From: Hydrogenophaga sp.
GTDB taxonomy: Bacteria > Pseudomonadota > Gammaproteobacteria > Burkholderiales > Burkholderiaceae_C
Direction: 5' to 3'
DNA length: 64,000 bases
NCBI RefSeq assembly: GCF_018780385.1
Contig: NZ_JADMJO010000004.1
Location: 1-64,000, forward strand
Shown here one piece after another: positions 1 through 10,628 of the stretch. Each line of letters starts with the position of its first letter. Within the stretch, counting starts at the first letter, position 1. Under the pieces are notes generated by a model. It searched no databases. It was not told the DNA's origin and saw nothing but the letters and a program-made list of their open reading frames with translations. The position numbers and the translations under genes were made by a program.

Positions 1-54
1 CCAACGACCAAAGGATTATGAGTCCTCTGCTCTAACCAACTGAGCTAACGGCCC
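1..54 (-). tRNA. tRNA with CAT anticodon (Met or Ile2), 3' part cut off
   Basis: Reading the reverse strand from 54 gives an acceptor 5' arm (GGGCCGT), a D arm with AGCTCAGTTGGTTAGAGC, and an anticodon stem-loop GGACTCATAATCC with the CAT anticodon at 18-20. The T arm and 3' acceptor lie beyond the window edge. CAT can be elongator Met or, after lysidine modification, Ile2. The C4-C5 in the acceptor stem would fit TilS recognition of Ile2 as known from E. coli, so the identity is left open. Confidence 0.85.
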
Positions 55-95
55 GACAACAGCCGGGATTGTAGGGGCCGGACTCCGGCGAACCT

Positions 96-1115
96 CTACT
101 TGTTGTGGCTCAGCGCGTTGCCCACCAGCTTGGCGGTCACATCAACGATCTGGATCATGCGTTCGTAAGGCATGCGCTGGGGGCCGATCACGCCCAGCGT
201 GCCGACGATCTGGCCGTCGACCTCGTAGGGGGCTGTGACCACCGACAGATCTTCGTACGGCACGACCTGGCTTTCACCACCGATGTAGATGCGCACGCCA
301 TCGGCCTGGGCCGACACATCGAGCAGACGAATCAGCTGGGTCTTTTGCTCGAACAGATCGAACATGCGGCGCAGGTTGCCCATGTCACTGGAAAACTCAC
401 TCACCGAGAGCAGGTTGCGCTCGCCCGACACCACCACCTCGTCTTGCGCCGAGTCACCCTCGGCACCGATGTCCACCGCCGCCTTCATGAGATCGGCAAT
501 CTCACCGCGCAAAGCGTCGACCTCATTCTTCAACCGTTCGCGCACGGCCTCCATGGTCAGGCCGGAATAGTGGCTGTTGAGAAAATTGGCGGCTTCAAGC
601 AACTGCGACTGGGTGAACGTGGCCTGGGTGTGGATGATGCGGTTCTGTACCTCGCCCTCGGGCGAGACGATGATCACCAGCACCCGGCGGTCCGACAGAC
701 TCAGGAATTCAATGTGGCGAAACACCGAGGCGCGGCGCGGGGCTGTGATGACGCCCACGAACTGCGACAGGCTGGACAGCATGTTGGCCGCGTGGCTGAT
801 GACACGGTGCGGCTGGCCGGCCTCGATGCCTGGCGCCGTCATCTCGCTCACGGGCGAAAGTCCTTCGCGGCGCACGGTGAGCATGGTGTCAACAAACATG
901 CGATAGCCACGCGCGGTTGGAATGCGGCCGGCCGAGGTGTGCGGGCTGGCGATCAGGCCGAGCTCTTCCAGATCGCTCATCACGTTGCGGATGGTGGCTG
1001 GCGAGAGCTCCATGCCAGCGGCGCGCGCCAGGGTGCGCGAGCCCACGGGCTGGCCGTCGGCGATGTATCGCTCGACAAGAGTTTTGAGCAGCAACTTCGC
1101 GCGGTCGTCCAACAT
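96..1115 (-). CDS. hrcA: Heat-inducible transcription repressor HrcA
   Basis: 339 aa, the usual HrcA length. The N-terminal winged-helix region has the family signature ([18 protein letters not shown], then [11 protein letters not shown], residues about 38-65), followed by the GAF-like dimerisation/HrcA domain. HrcA represses class I chaperone operons by binding CIRCE elements, and its folding depends on GroEL. No CIRCE inverted repeat (TTAGCACTC-N9-GAGTGCTAA) is visible upstream, so autoregulation through CIRCE is not supported here. It is divergent from nadK, with about 90 bp between the starts. dnaK/grpE are not adjacent. Confidence 0.97.
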   Translation of the reverse strand: MLDDRAKLLLKTLVERYIADGQPVGSRTLARAAGMELSPATIRNVMSDLEELGLIASPHTSAGRIPTARGYRMFVDTMLTVRREGLSPVSEMTAPGIEAGQPHRVISHAANMLSSLSQFVGVITAPRRASVFRHIEFLSLSDRRVLVIIVSPEGEVQNRIIHTQATFTQSQLLEAANFLNSHYSGLTMEAVRERLKNEVDALRGEIADLMKAAVDIGAEGDSAQDEVVVSGERNLLSVSEFSSDMGNLRRMFDLFEQKTQLIRLLDVSAQADGVRIYIGGESQVVPYEDLSVVTAPYEVDGQIVGTLGVIGPQRMPYERMIQIVDVTAKLVGNALSHNK

Positions 1116-1203
1116 CGCTTCATTTTAAGGAGAGACCACCGCCTGGTACCGTTCGCAAGCGAGGGTTTTCGGGCAATCCACCACAGACGGGCTATGTTGT
1201 AAT

Positions 1204-2127
1204 TTGCGCATGAGCATGCCCCCCGACACACGGTCCACCCCCACCCGATCGGACCGACCCTTGCGCTTCTCGCATGTGGGTATCGTCGGCAAATACCATG
1301 CACCTGGGTCGCGCGACGCGGTCGACGAGATCGCGCGCTTCCTGCACGACGAAGGCTGCGACGTGTCGCTGGAGCAGGAAACTTCCCTCAACACCAGCCT
1401 GACCCAATACCCCGCGCTCTCGGTACCGGAGATGGGCCAGCACTGCGATCTGGCCCTGGTGGTGGGAGGCGACGGCACCATGCTGGGCATTGGTCGCCAA
1501 CTGGCGCGCTTCGGTGTGCCGCTGGTGGGCATCAACCAGGGACGCCTCGGGTTCATCACCGACATTCCTTTTGAAGATTTCCGCGCCAAGCTGCGCCCCA
1601 TCCTGCGCGGCTCGTTTGAGGACGATCCACGTTCGCTCATGGCCGCCAGCGTGTGGCGCGATGGCCTCTGCGTGTTCGAGGCCACCGCACTCAACGACGT
1701 GGTGGTCAACCGAGGTGGCGCCGCCAGCATGATCGAACTGCGGGTGGAGGTGGACGGGCATTTCGTGGCCAACCAACGCGCGGACGGCTTGATCATTGCC
1801 TCGCCCACCGGTTCGACCGCTTACGCCCTGTCGGCGGGGGGCCCACTGCTGCACCCGGCCATTGGCGGCTGGCTCATGGTTCCGATCGCGCCGCACACCT
1901 TGTCAAACCGGCCCGTGGTGTTGCCCGGTCACAGCGAGATTGCCGTGGAGATCGTCTCGGGCAAGGAGGCCAGCGCCAATTTCGACATGCAGTCCTTCAC
2001 CAGCTTGCTGCACGGGGACCGCATCGTGGTGCGCCGCTCCGAACACGCCTTGCGCCTGCTGCACCCGGTGGGATGGAGCTACTTCGACACCTTGCGCAAA
2101 AAGCTGCACTGGAACGAAGGGGTCTGA
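1204..2127 (+). CDS. nadK: NAD kinase
   Basis: 307 aa from a TTG at 1204; ATG at 1210 or 1216 are equally possible starts. It makes NADP from NAD and ATP in the cytoplasm. The diagnostic GGDGT is at about residues 88-92, followed by [13 protein letters not shown] and the [15 protein letters not shown] nucleotide-binding stretch. It lies 44 bp upstream of recN on the same strand. The hrcA/nadK/recN arrangement is common in beta- and gammaproteobacteria. Confidence 0.96.
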   Translation: MRMSMPPDTRSTPTRSDRPLRFSHVGIVGKYHAPGSRDAVDEIARFLHDEGCDVSLEQETSLNTSLTQYPALSVPEMGQHCDLALVVGGDGTMLGIGRQLARFGVPLVGINQGRLGFITDIPFEDFRAKLRPILRGSFEDDPRSLMAASVWRDGLCVFEATALNDVVVNRGGAASMIELRVEVDGHFVANQRADGLIIASPTGSTAYALSAGGPLLHPAIGGWLMVPIAPHTLSNRPVVLPGHSEIAVEIVSGKEASANFDMQSFTSLLHGDRIVVRRSEHALRLLHPVGWSYFDTLRKKLHWNEGV

Positions 2128-2171
2128 GGACCCGTCAAAATCCCGCCTGTCCACAACGCCCGACACCCATC

Positions 2172-3815
2172 ATGAGCCTCCGCCGCATCGCCCTGCGCGA
2201 CTTCGTCATCGTGCAGTCCCTCGACCTGGAACTGGGCCAGGGCTTTGGCGTGCTCACCGGCGAGACCGGTGCGGGCAAGTCCATCCTGATCGACGCGCTG
2301 CAACTGGCGCTGGGCGCGCGGGCCGAAAGTGGTGTGGTGCGCGAAGGCGCTGCGCGCTGCGAGATCGCTGCCGAGTTCGACGCGCCCGCTTCACTCACCC
2401 CCTGGTTGGAAGAACAAGGTTTTCCGGTTGAAGACGGCCTGCTGTTGCGCCGCACAGTGGACACCGAGGGCCGCAGCCGCGCCTGGATCAATGGCAGCGC
2501 AGCCACGATGGCGCAGCTCAAGGCCCTGGCCGACGGCCTGGTCGATATCCACGGCCAACATGCCTGGCAGAGCCTCACGCGTGCGGAAGCCGTGCGCGAC
2601 CTGCTCGACGCCTACGCCGGCATCGACACCACCGGCGCCACCCAGGCCTGGGCTCAATGGCGTCACAAACGCAAGGCCCTGGACAACGCGACCGAGAAGC
2701 AGAACACGCTCCAGCAGGAAAGCGAGCGCCTTTCCTGGCAGATCGCCGAACTCGACAAACTCACGCCGCTGCCTGGTGAATGGGAAGACCTGAATGCGCA
2801 GCACAGCCGCCTGGCCAATGCGCAGGGCCTGCTGGACGCCGCGCAAGCAGCTGTCACCGCACTGGACGGCGAGGAGTCGAACGCGGCGGCACTGATCCAC
2901 CGCGCGCTCGCGGCTCTTCAGGCTCAGGCGCACATCGAGCCCCGGTTTGCGGACGCGATCGCGGCACTGGAGGCCGGGTTGGCGCAAGTGCAGGACACCG
3001 TGCACAACCTGCATCAGTACGCGCGCCACACCGACCTGGACCCGGCCAGCCTGGACGCGCTGGATCAACGTCTCGCGCAATGGGTGTCGTTGGCCCGGCG
3101 CTACCGCCGCAGTCCCGACGAACTGGCCGAGGTGCTCGCGCAATGGAAAAGCGAACTGGCCGCAATCGATCAGGCGCTGGACCTCGACGCACTGCAGCAA
3201 GCCGAGCGCTCGGCCTGGAAAGCCTTCAACGCCGAGTTGCAAACCATCACCAAGGAACGCCAGAAGGCAGCGCCCAAGCTGTCCAGGGCGGTCACTCAGA
3301 GCATGCAGACCCTGGGCATGCAGGGCGGTGTGTTTGAAGTGGCGTTGCAACGCCTGGACGACCCCCAGGCCCACGGCTGGGAGCAGGTTGAATTTCGCGT
3401 CGCGGGCCATGCTGGCACCACACCCAAGCCCGTGGGCAAGGTGGCCTCGGGTGGTGAACTCTCGCGCATCGCGCTGGCGATATCGGTGGTCACCAGCCGG
3501 CTGGGGCAGGCACCCACGCTCATCTTCGACGAGGTGGACTCGGGGATCGGCGGCGCCGTGGCGCACACCGTGGGCCAGTTGCTGCGCCAGCTCGGGCGCG
3601 ACCGCCAGGTGCTGGCCGTGACCCACCTGCCCCAGGTCGCAGCCTGCGCCGATCACCACTTGCTGGTGAGCAAGCAGATGGTTGGACGGCAAACCCTGAG
3701 CACGGTGGTGCCCATCGAGCACGAGTCGCGGGTGATCGAACTCGCACGCATGCTCGGTGGCAGCGAGAAGTCGGAGATCTCTCTGGCTCACGCTCGCGAA
3801 CTCCTGTCGGCTTGA
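2172..3815 (+). CDS. recN: DNA repair protein RecN
   Basis: 547 aa, normal for RecN, an SMC-like ATPase that acts early in double-strand break repair. The open frame extends far upstream into nadK, but the ATG at 2172 gives the conserved start [14 protein letters not shown]. Walker A GETGAGKS is at residues 30-37. The central part is coiled-coil, with many Glu/Gln/Ala-rich helices. The C-terminal half has the ABC signature [12 protein letters not shown] and Walker [14 protein letters not shown]. Its stop is 14 bp before the rapZ ATG, so the two are likely co-transcribed. Confidence 0.97.
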   Translation: MSLRRIALRDFVIVQSLDLELGQGFGVLTGETGAGKSILIDALQLALGARAESGVVREGAARCEIAAEFDAPASLTPWLEEQGFPVEDGLLLRRTVDTEGRSRAWINGSAATMAQLKALADGLVDIHGQHAWQSLTRAEAVRDLLDAYAGIDTTGATQAWAQWRHKRKALDNATEKQNTLQQESERLSWQIAELDKLTPLPGEWEDLNAQHSRLANAQGLLDAAQAAVTALDGEESNAAALIHRALAALQAQAHIEPRFADAIAALEAGLAQVQDTVHNLHQYARHTDLDPASLDALDQRLAQWVSLARRYRRSPDELAEVLAQWKSELAAIDQALDLDALQQAERSAWKAFNAELQTITKERQKAAPKLSRAVTQSMQTLGMQGGVFEVALQRLDDPQAHGWEQVEFRVAGHAGTTPKPVGKVASGGELSRIALAISVVTSRLGQAPTLIFDEVDSGIGGAVAHTVGQLLRQLGRDRQVLAVTHLPQVAACADHHLLVSKQMVGRQTLSTVVPIEHESRVIELARMLGGSEKSEISLAHARELLSA

Positions 3816-3829
3816 TCGCTCCAACCGCC

Positions 3830-4753
3830 ATGTCTTCACCCAACGAAACGCCGATCCACCTGGTGTTGATCACCGGCATGTCCGGCTCTGGCAAATCGGT
3901 GGCGCTCACCGCGTTGGAAGACGTGGGTTTCTACTGCGTGGACAACCTGCCGCCCGAGTTGCTCGAATCCTTCATCGAACTGGAACAGAGCCACAAGGCC
4001 AGCAAGGTGGCCATCGCCATGGATGTGCGCAGCGCGGGCTCGCTGCCGGGCCTGCCCAAGCGGCTGGCGCAGTTGCAGCGCCACGCCCAGCGTCCGGTGA
4101 ACCTCACCACCGTGTTTCTCGACGCGACCACCGACACGCTCGTGCGCCGGTTTTCAGAGACGAGACGGCTGCATCCGCTGTCGCTCAAGCAGTTCAACGA
4201 CCAGCACCGAGCCCTGACCGATGCCATCGAGCAGGAGCGCGAGTTGCTCGCTGAATTGCGGGACCAGGCACTGGTGCTCGACACCAGCCTGATCCGTCCC
4301 ACACACCTGCGCAGCCAGATCAAGGACCTGCTGGGTGCCACGCAGGCACCGCTCACGCTGGTGTTTGAGTCGTTCGCGTTCAAGCGCGGCATCCCCATGG
4401 ACGCCGACTTTGTCTTTGATGTGCGCATGCTCGCCAATCCACATTACGAGCCCGAACTCAAGCCCCTGACCGGGCGCGACGAGCCGGTGGCAGCCTACCT
4501 GGCCGCGCAGATCGAAGTGCGGCAGATGGAGCAACAGATCACCGATTTCCTCAAGCACTGGCTGCCCCAGATGCTGCGCGACCACCGCAGCTATGTGACC
4601 GTGGCCATCGGCTGCACGGGCGGGCAGCACCGCTCGGTGTATCTCGTGGAGCAACTCGCTCGTGCGTTCGCCGTCGAATGGTCCACACGGATACGCCACC
4701 GCGAAGCGGACGCCTGGCCCGCCGCGCCGGCAGCGCACGCCGAGCCGGGCTGA
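3830..4753 (+). CDS. rapZ: RNase adapter protein RapZ (P-loop nucleotide-binding)
   Basis: 307 aa from ATG 3830; an in-frame TTG at 3812 would add six residues. Walker A GMSGSGKS at about residues 16-23, then [13 protein letters not shown], and the C-terminal [15 protein letters not shown] are all hallmarks of the RapZ/YvcJ family. In E. coli RapZ binds glucosamine-6-phosphate and directs RNase E to the sRNA GlmZ. Whether that circuit exists in this lineage is unknown. It lies directly after recN and converges on mutY with 7 bp between stops. Confidence 0.95.
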   Translation: MSSPNETPIHLVLITGMSGSGKSVALTALEDVGFYCVDNLPPELLESFIELEQSHKASKVAIAMDVRSAGSLPGLPKRLAQLQRHAQRPVNLTTVFLDATTDTLVRRFSETRRLHPLSLKQFNDQHRALTDAIEQERELLAELRDQALVLDTSLIRPTHLRSQIKDLLGATQAPLTLVFESFAFKRGIPMDADFVFDVRMLANPHYEPELKPLTGRDEPVAAYLAAQIEVRQMEQQITDFLKHWLPQMLRDHRSYVTVAIGCTGGQHRSVYLVEQLARAFAVEWSTRIRHREADAWPAAPAAHAEPG

Positions 4754-4760
4754 TTCCGCT

Positions 4761-5873
4761 TCAGCGGCTCTTCGCTGGCGCAAACAGGTCGGGCTCCAGC
4801 AAGCGCTGCAGCAACAACTTGACGGGCGCGGGCAGCCCGTGTTGGGCCAGTATCTCAGCGTCTACCCACTGACCTTCCGGCATGTCTGCCGGCTGCGGCT
4901 CGTCATCCAGTTCCAGCAACAAGGGATGCAAGCGGAGTTCTCGGTGCGTCAGGCTATGGCTCACCGCGTCCAGTGGCACGAGGCCACCCAACCAGCCGGG
5001 CGGCAGCGCCATGCGGGCCATGTCTTCACTCTCATAGACCGGTGGGCAGAACAAACCCGCCCAGATGCCACTGCCCGGTCGGCGCTGCAGCCAGAAGCGA
5101 TTGCGCTCGCCGCCCAGGCGCAACAGCAGCAACCACCAGCTCTCATGCCTGCGCTTGAGGGTGCGGGTCTTGACGGGAAAACGCTGCGGCTCACCGGATT
5201 GGTGCCCCTGGCAGATGCCCTGCATCGGGCATTGCCCGCAGACCGGGCGACTGCGCGTGCACACGGTTGCCCCCAGATCCATGAGCCCCTGCGTGTAGGC
5301 CGTCATGTCGTCTGCAGAAGGGTCGATCGGCAACAGGGCCTGCGCGATGTCCCACAACGCTCGCTGAGGTGCTGTCTGCGCCAGATCACCCTCAAACGCG
5401 AGCACCCGCGTCAGCACCCTGCGCACATTGCCATCGACGATGGACACGCGTTCACCAAAACAGAACGATGCAATGGCGGCCGCGGTGGAAGCACCGATGC
5501 CCGGCAGCGTTTCAAGCCCTGCGGCCGTAGAAGGAAACTCACCGCCGCGGCTGCTCACCACCGTCTGGGCACAGCGGTGCAGATTGCGCGCACGGCTGTA
5601 GTAGCCCAGGCCGCTCCACAAGGCCATGACCTCGTCGGCTTCAGCGGCGGCCAAAGCGCGCACGTCGGGAAAGCGATCCAGGAAACGCGCGTAGTAGCCC
5701 AGCACGGTGCTCACCTGGGTCTGCTGCAGCATCACCTCGGACAACCACACACGATAAGGATCGCGAATGCCCTGCCAAGGCAGGCCGCTGCGCCCGGCGC
5801 GGCGTTGCCAATCGATCAGCAGAGGCGCAAAAGTGGGAGGCAGATCGGCATGCGGGCCGACGACACGGCTCAT
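4761..5873 (-). CDS. mutY: A/G-specific adenine glycosylase MutY
   Basis: 370 aa. It removes adenine mispaired with 8-oxoguanine. SEVMLQQTQV carries the catalytic Glu, the helix-hairpin-helix is LPGIGASTAAAI, and the catalytic Asp lies in VDGNVRRVLTR. The [4Fe-4S] motif is C-x6-C-x2-C-x5-C (CTRSRPVCGQCPMQGIC). The C-terminal third is a NUDIX-like 8-oxoG recognition domain. The start ATG overlaps the stop of the dynamin-like gene by 4 bp (5870-5873), implying translational coupling. mutM, the other GO-system glycosylase, is two genes upstream. Confidence 0.97.
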   Translation of the reverse strand: MSRVVGPHADLPPTFAPLLIDWQRRAGRSGLPWQGIRDPYRVWLSEVMLQQTQVSTVLGYYARFLDRFPDVRALAAAEADEVMALWSGLGYYSRARNLHRCAQTVVSSRGGEFPSTAAGLETLPGIGASTAAAIASFCFGERVSIVDGNVRRVLTRVLAFEGDLAQTAPQRALWDIAQALLPIDPSADDMTAYTQGLMDLGATVCTRSRPVCGQCPMQGICQGHQSGEPQRFPVKTRTLKRRHESWWLLLLRLGGERNRFWLQRRPGSGIWAGLFCPPVYESEDMARMALPPGWLGGLVPLDAVSHSLTHRELRLHPLLLELDDEPQPADMPEGQWVDAEILAQHGLPAPVKLLLQRLLEPDLFAPAKSR

Positions 5874-7813
5874 GCCGCCAGGGCTTCGGCGGACTCTTCT
5901 TCGGGCGCGGCCAGCAAGTGGTCGGTCAGCTCGGACAACTTGGCATCGAGCAGGTTGAGCTTGTTTTGATGGGTCTGCAATTCGCGGATGCGCTCGTCGA
6001 GCCCACCGGCGGCTTGCTGGATGCGCGAGACCGCTTCAATCCGCCGGGTGAAATTGCGGCGGCGCTCGCGCAACTGGGCGTCCAGTTGAGCCGCGGCCGA
6101 CTTGTTCCACAGCTCCACCTCGTTGACCGCGGTGTCGTACACCACGCGCAAACGGCTCATCAGCGCACGCGCCAGGCGCTCCGCAAATTCGGGCTGCGCC
6201 AGCTTGAGTGCATTGCCCAGACTCAGGTACTGGAGATGGCTTTTCTCGATCAGATCGAGATCTTTGATGTACTGGGCCAACTGTGGCGGCGTGGGCGCCT
6301 GCAACGAGAAGCCGTACTCGGCGTTCAGGCTCTTGAAGCTGCCTTCCAGCATGGACTGAATATCGCCCGCCATGCCATCGGCCTTGGACATGTCGGCGCG
6401 CAGCCGGTCAAACGTGTGGTCGTAGGCGCGGCGCACGCCGAGCTTGATGCCTGGCTGTCGAAGCGCCTTGGACAACACCGACACCTCGGACTTGAGGTGC
6501 GTGGCGCTCAACATGGCAAAGAGGTCCTTGAGCAGGCGCAGGTGGACCGAACGCACCGCCTGGATCTTGGCGCCGCTGGCATCGAAGTCGGCCTGCTCCT
6601 GCTCGATACGCAAGCGCATCTGCTTGATCACGCCGGCGTTCTTGCCTCGCAATCCTTCCAGTTCCTGAATCTGTTCCACCAGGTCGCGTGAGCGGGTGTG
6701 CACCATGCGCGTGGTCTCCACCCGCAACGACTGGATGCCGGTGGCCACGGCCGCGCTCAGGATCTTGCGCCGCTGACCCAGCAGGTCCACACCCAACGCC
6801 GTTTCGAGTTCCATGAGATTGCTCGCTTCGAGCAGCTTCTGGTCGCGATTGACTTTGGCCAGCAGGCCCTTCTGGGCGGACACCGCCAGCACCTGGCGCG
6901 GCGAGAGTCCGAGAATCTCGGCCGAGTCGGTGCGCTGCGATGCGATCTGCAACTGAACTTGCTCGGGCGAGCTCAGCGCGTCCCACATCGTGTCGATCTT
7001 GTTCAGCACAACCAGGCGCGACTCCTTGCCCTCGCCCAGCACCGACAGATGCTGGCGCCAGATGGTGAGGTCGGATTTGGTCACGCCGGTGTCGGCCGCG
7101 AGAATGAACACCACCGCCTGCGCTTGGGGCAGCAGGCTGACGGTCAGCTCGGGTTCGGCACCGATCGCATTGAGCCCGGGCGTGTCCAGAATCACCAGGC
7201 CCTGCTTGAGCAACGGATGCGCCATGTTGATCAAGGCATGGCGCCACTTGGGCACTTCCACCGTGCCATCGGCTGCGGCCAGCGGGTTGTCATCGGGCGT
7301 TTCATCGCTCCAGAAACCCAGGCCACGCGCTTCGTCCTGCGTGACACGGCGAACCTCGGCCACCTTCTGGATCGCACGGGCGAGCTGCTTGGGATCGTTC
7401 ACGTCCAGGTCAATCCGCTCCCACTTGTCGGGCGCATTGCGCCAATCCAGCAACGACAGCGGTTGCAAGCGGGTCTCGATGGGCAACAGCCGAAGGCAAG
7501 GGGGCACTTCAGCGTCGTAGCCCAACTCGGTGGGACACATGGTGGTGCGACCGGCGCTCGCGGGCATGATGCGACGCCCATAGCCGGCAAAAAACACCGC
7601 GTTGATCAGCTCCGATTTCCCGCGCGAGAACTCGGCCACGAAGGCCACCATGATCTTGTCGTTCTTGACCTGCGCATGCAGACCATCCAGACGTTCGCGG
7701 ATGCCAGGCTCCATCAGGTCGTGATCGGTCAGCCACTCGGCGAGCAAGCGCAAACGCAAGGCAAACTGCTTGCGCCACACGCCATGTTGATCAAATTCCT
7801 GATTGAAACTCAT
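5870..7813 (-). CDS. Dynamin-like GTPase
   Basis: 647 aa from the ATG at 7813 (MSFNQEF); an ATG nine codons further upstream is less likely. A dynamin_N GTPase domain fills the first ~300 residues: P-loop region FVAEFSRGKSELINA, a switch threonine stretch (GRTTMCPTELGY), G3 LDTPGLN and G4 VVLNKIDTMWD. The C-terminal half is helical and charged, fitting the stalk of bacterial dynamin-like proteins, which act in membrane remodelling or protection. No transmembrane segment is visible. It is a single-gene DLP, not a tandem pair, and is coupled to mutY through a 4-bp overlap. Its specific role is unknown. Confidence 0.88.
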   Translation of the reverse strand: MSFNQEFDQHGVWRKQFALRLRLLAEWLTDHDLMEPGIRERLDGLHAQVKNDKIMVAFVAEFSRGKSELINAVFFAGYGRRIMPASAGRTTMCPTELGYDAEVPPCLRLLPIETRLQPLSLLDWRNAPDKWERIDLDVNDPKQLARAIQKVAEVRRVTQDEARGLGFWSDETPDDNPLAAADGTVEVPKWRHALINMAHPLLKQGLVILDTPGLNAIGAEPELTVSLLPQAQAVVFILAADTGVTKSDLTIWRQHLSVLGEGKESRLVVLNKIDTMWDALSSPEQVQLQIASQRTDSAEILGLSPRQVLAVSAQKGLLAKVNRDQKLLEASNLMELETALGVDLLGQRRKILSAAVATGIQSLRVETTRMVHTRSRDLVEQIQELEGLRGKNAGVIKQMRLRIEQEQADFDASGAKIQAVRSVHLRLLKDLFAMLSATHLKSEVSVLSKALRQPGIKLGVRRAYDHTFDRLRADMSKADGMAGDIQSMLEGSFKSLNAEYGFSLQAPTPPQLAQYIKDLDLIEKSHLQYLSLGNALKLAQPEFAERLARALMSRLRVVYDTAVNEVELWNKSAAAQLDAQLRERRRNFTRRIEAVSRIQQAAGGLDERIRELQTHQNKLNLLDAKLSELTDHLLAAPEEESAEALAA

Positions 7814-7906
7814 AGGTCTGATGTTGTAACCACTGGTCAATATAGCATCGGCCTCCCTCGCAAAACCGGGCGGCCTGCGCGCCCGACAGCCGGGCCGGTC
7901 AACGGA

Positions 7907-8722
7907 TCAAGCTTTCTGGCAAGTGGTGCAAAAAAACGTCGATCGCTGCCCCTGGCGAATGGCCTTGACGGGTGTACCACATACCCTGCAGGGTTGCCCT
8001 TGCCGACCGTAGACCATGGCATCCAGCTGGAAGTAGCCCGACTGGCCTTCGGCGCTGGAGAAGTCGCGCAAAGTGCTGCCACCCAGTGCCACTGCGCGCA
8101 TGAGCACCTGAACGATCGCGGCGTGCAGACGCAGGGCGCGTGGTTTGCTCAGTCGATCGGCGCGCAAGGTGGGGCGAATACCCGCCATGAACAAGGCCTC
8201 TGACGCATAGATGTTGCCCACGCCCACCACGATGTCACCAGCCAGCAGCACCTGTTTGATCGCTGATCGACGCAACTGCAGGGCCCGGTGGAAAACCAGG
8301 GGGTCAAAGCCAGCTTCAAGCGGCTCCACACCCAGGCCGCCCAGCAGCTTGGCCGCCGGCGCGACGTCCAGCGCCTGGGCGTAGACCACCGCGCCAAAAC
8401 GACGCGGGTCGTGCAGACGCAATGTCCCGCGGCTGGTCAGCAACTCAAAGTGATCGTGATTGCCCCGGGGCGGCAGCACCTGCGCAAACTGCACGCTGCC
8501 CGACATGCCCAGGTGAAGCAGCAGGTGCCCTTCATCCAGGTTGAGCAACAGGTATTTGCCCCGGCGGGTGACCGAGCGTACAGAACGACCCTCCAGAGCG
8601 CTCACTTCGCAGCCCAAAGGCCAGCGCAACGGCTTGCCCATCTCCAGGCGCAGGATCGAAGCTCCCGCGATGCGGTCGGCAAAGCTGCGCCGGGTGACTT
8701 CAACTTCGGGGAGTTCGGGCAT
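7907..8722 (-). CDS. mutM: Formamidopyrimidine-DNA glycosylase MutM (Fpg)
   Basis: 271 aa, standard length. The mature N-terminus PELPEVE supplies the catalytic Pro and Glu. The H2TH region ([13 protein letters not shown]) and the C-terminal zinc finger (CRVC near residue 247, CTTC at the end) are both intact. It excises 8-oxoguanine and nicks the strand. It is transcribed away from the TPR gene; the 91-bp gap between them holds the divergent control region, in which no sharp promoter is recognisable. Confidence 0.97.
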   Translation of the reverse strand: MPELPEVEVTRRSFADRIAGASILRLEMGKPLRWPLGCEVSALEGRSVRSVTRRGKYLLLNLDEGHLLLHLGMSGSVQFAQVLPPRGNHDHFELLTSRGTLRLHDPRRFGAVVYAQALDVAPAAKLLGGLGVEPLEAGFDPLVFHRALQLRRSAIKQVLLAGDIVVGVGNIYASEALFMAGIRPTLRADRLSKPRALRLHAAIVQVLMRAVALGGSTLRDFSSAEGQSGYFQLDAMVYGRQGQPCRVCGTPVKAIRQGQRSTFFCTTCQKA

Positions 8723-8813
8723 GGATCGGTATTTTCTTCAGGGCATCCGGAACGCTTGTGCGGTCTTCCGATCAGACCCCTGCGCCCCGAAAACCTTCCA
8801 TTATCATGACCCG

Positions 8814-10628
8814 ATGAATACCTTGCACCGCATCGCAGGCCCGTCCACCCAGCATGCCGGGCTTGTGCGCAAGTCCGCACTGGCTGTCGCATTGGCCAGC
8901 TGCTTCTGGGGTGCCGTGGCGCAACCTACCCCGACCGCACCTGCGCAAGCGCCAGCCACGGCACCGGACCCCGGAGAGGTCCTCAATTCGGCACTGAACG
9001 CTCCACTGTTCTACCAACTGCTGCTCGGTGAACTCAATGTGCGTGCTGGCGAGCCCGGAACGGGCTACTCCTTCATCCTGGATGCGGCCCGCAAGCAGCG
9101 TGACCCCCTGCTCTATCGCCGTGCAGTCGAAGTGGCGCTGCAAGCGCGCTCGGGTGAGGCGGCGCTGACCGCGGCGCGCGCCTGGTCGCAGGAAATCCCC
9201 GGCAGCTCTGAGGCCAACCGGTTCGTGCTGCAAATCCTGCTGGCCCTTAACCGCGTCAGTGAAACCGGGCCCGTGCTGCAAACCATCCTCAACGATGTCA
9301 GCACAGCGGAACGCAACGACACCATCAACGCCATTCCCCAGACGTTTTCCCGCGTGACGGACAAGGTGCAGGCCGCTGCGGTCGTGCGAGAAGCCTTGGG
9401 CCCCTACCTCAAGCAACCCCCGCATGCAGCCACGGCATTCACCTCGGTGGGTCGCATGTATCTGGCGCAAGACCAGTTGCCTGAAGCGCTGGTCTCGGCC
9501 CGTCTGGGCCACACCGCAGAGCCGGCGTCTCCCTTTCCCGCGCTGCTCGCGCTCGAACTCATGGAACGCGGCGAGCAGTCGGCCGAGCCCATCGTGCAGC
9601 AGCAGCTCAGCGCCAGCAGCATCACCACATCGGCCGACACCGCTGTCGCCCTCGCGTATGCACGCATCCTGCTGGACACGCAGCGCAACCAGGAAGCACG
9701 TGTCCAACTCGAAAAGCTGACGACCCGCCAGCCCGACCAGGCCGAACCCTGGCTGTTGCTCGGCTCACTGCAACTACAGGAAAACGCCCTGCCTGCAGCC
9801 ATTGCATCGCTGGAAAAGTACATGGTGCTGGCCCGGCAGGCGGGCGACGAGCGTTCTGCCCGTGGCCTCACGCAAGCCTATTTGATGATGGCGCAGATCG
9901 CCGAAAAACGGCAGGATTTCCCGGCCGCCACCGCCTGGCTGGACCGCATTGAAAACGCCGACGACATCATGGCGGCTCAGATGCGCCGTGCGTCGCTGCT
10001 GGCCCGGCAAGGCCAGATGCCGCAAGCCCGAGCCCTGCTGCGCAGCCAACCCGAGCGCACTCCTGACGACGCACGCCTGAAGCTGGTGGCCGAAGCCCAG
10101 TTGCTGCGCGACTTCAAGGCCTGGAAAGAGGCCTATGAGGTCTATGGCGAAGCGGTCGCCCGCTTCCCCGATGTGGCCGATCTGCGCTATGACCAGGCCA
10201 TGATGGCGGAGAAAGCCGGCAAGCCCGCCGACATGGAAGTGCTGTTGCGCGCCTTGATCGCCGCCAAGCCCGATTTTCACCACGCCTACAACGCTTTGGG
10301 CTATTCACTGGCCGAGCGCAATGTGCGCCTGCCAGAAGCCAAAAAGCTGATCGAGAAAGCCGTGGAACTGGCACCGGGCGATGCCTATATTCAGGACAGC
10401 CTGGGTTGGGTCGAATTCCGCTTGGGCAACACGGCGCGTGCACTCGACATCCTCCAGGCCGCCTACGGCAAACGACCCGACCCGGAAATCGCGGCGCACC
10501 TGGGTGAAGTGCTGTGGTCACAAGGCCAGCGCGACCAGGCGCTCAAGATCTGGCGCGAAGGCTTGATGCTGTCAGCAGACAACGAGACCTTGCAAGGAAC
10601 GCTCAAGCGCCTGCGCGTCAAGCCATGA
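8814..10628 (+). CDS. Periplasmic TPR-repeat protein
   Basis: 604 aa from ATG 8814; the open frame extends upstream, but this start gives a signal-peptide-like N-terminus (RKSALAVALASCFWGAVAQ). After a Pro/Ala linker there are degenerate TPR helices throughout, clearest in the C-terminal third (HHAYNALGYSLAERN, DAYIQDSLGWVEFRLGN, PEIAAHLGEVLWSQG), a common pattern in tetratricopeptide proteins next to lolB. It probably acts as a periplasmic scaffold, partner unknown. The stop overlaps the lolB ATG by 4 bp. Confidence 0.88.
   Translation: MNTLHRIAGPSTQHAGLVRKSALAVALASCFWGAVAQPTPTAPAQAPATAPDPGEVLNSALNAPLFYQLLLGELNVRAGEPGTGYSFILDAARKQRDPLLYRRAVEVALQARSGEAALTAARAWSQEIPGSSEANRFVLQILLALNRVSETGPVLQTILNDVSTAERNDTINAIPQTFSRVTDKVQAAAVVREALGPYLKQPPHAATAFTSVGRMYLAQDQLPEALVSARLGHTAEPASPFPALLALELMERGEQSAEPIVQQQLSASSITTSADTAVALAYARILLDTQRNQEARVQLEKLTTRQPDQAEPWLLLGSLQLQENALPAAIASLEKYMVLARQAGDERSARGLTQAYLMMAQIAEKRQDFPAATAWLDRIENADDIMAAQMRRASLLARQGQMPQARALLRSQPERTPDDARLKLVAEAQLLRDFKAWKEAYEVYGEAVARFPDVADLRYDQAMMAEKAGKPADMEVLLRALIAAKPDFHHAYNALGYSLAERNVRLPEAKKLIEKAVELAPGDAYIQDSLGWVEFRLGNTARALDILQAAYGKRPDPEIAAHLGEVLWSQGQRDQALKIWREGLMLSADNETLQGTLKRLRVKP

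Noticed and set aside
1116-1203. CIRCE element for HrcA
   Set aside because: No TTAGCACTC-N9-GAGTGCTAA or close variant could be found between hrcA and nadK.
2391-3839. 482-aa open frame antisense to recN
   Set aside because: High G+C shadow frame with low-complexity His/Arg/Gln composition; recN on the other strand has all family motifs.
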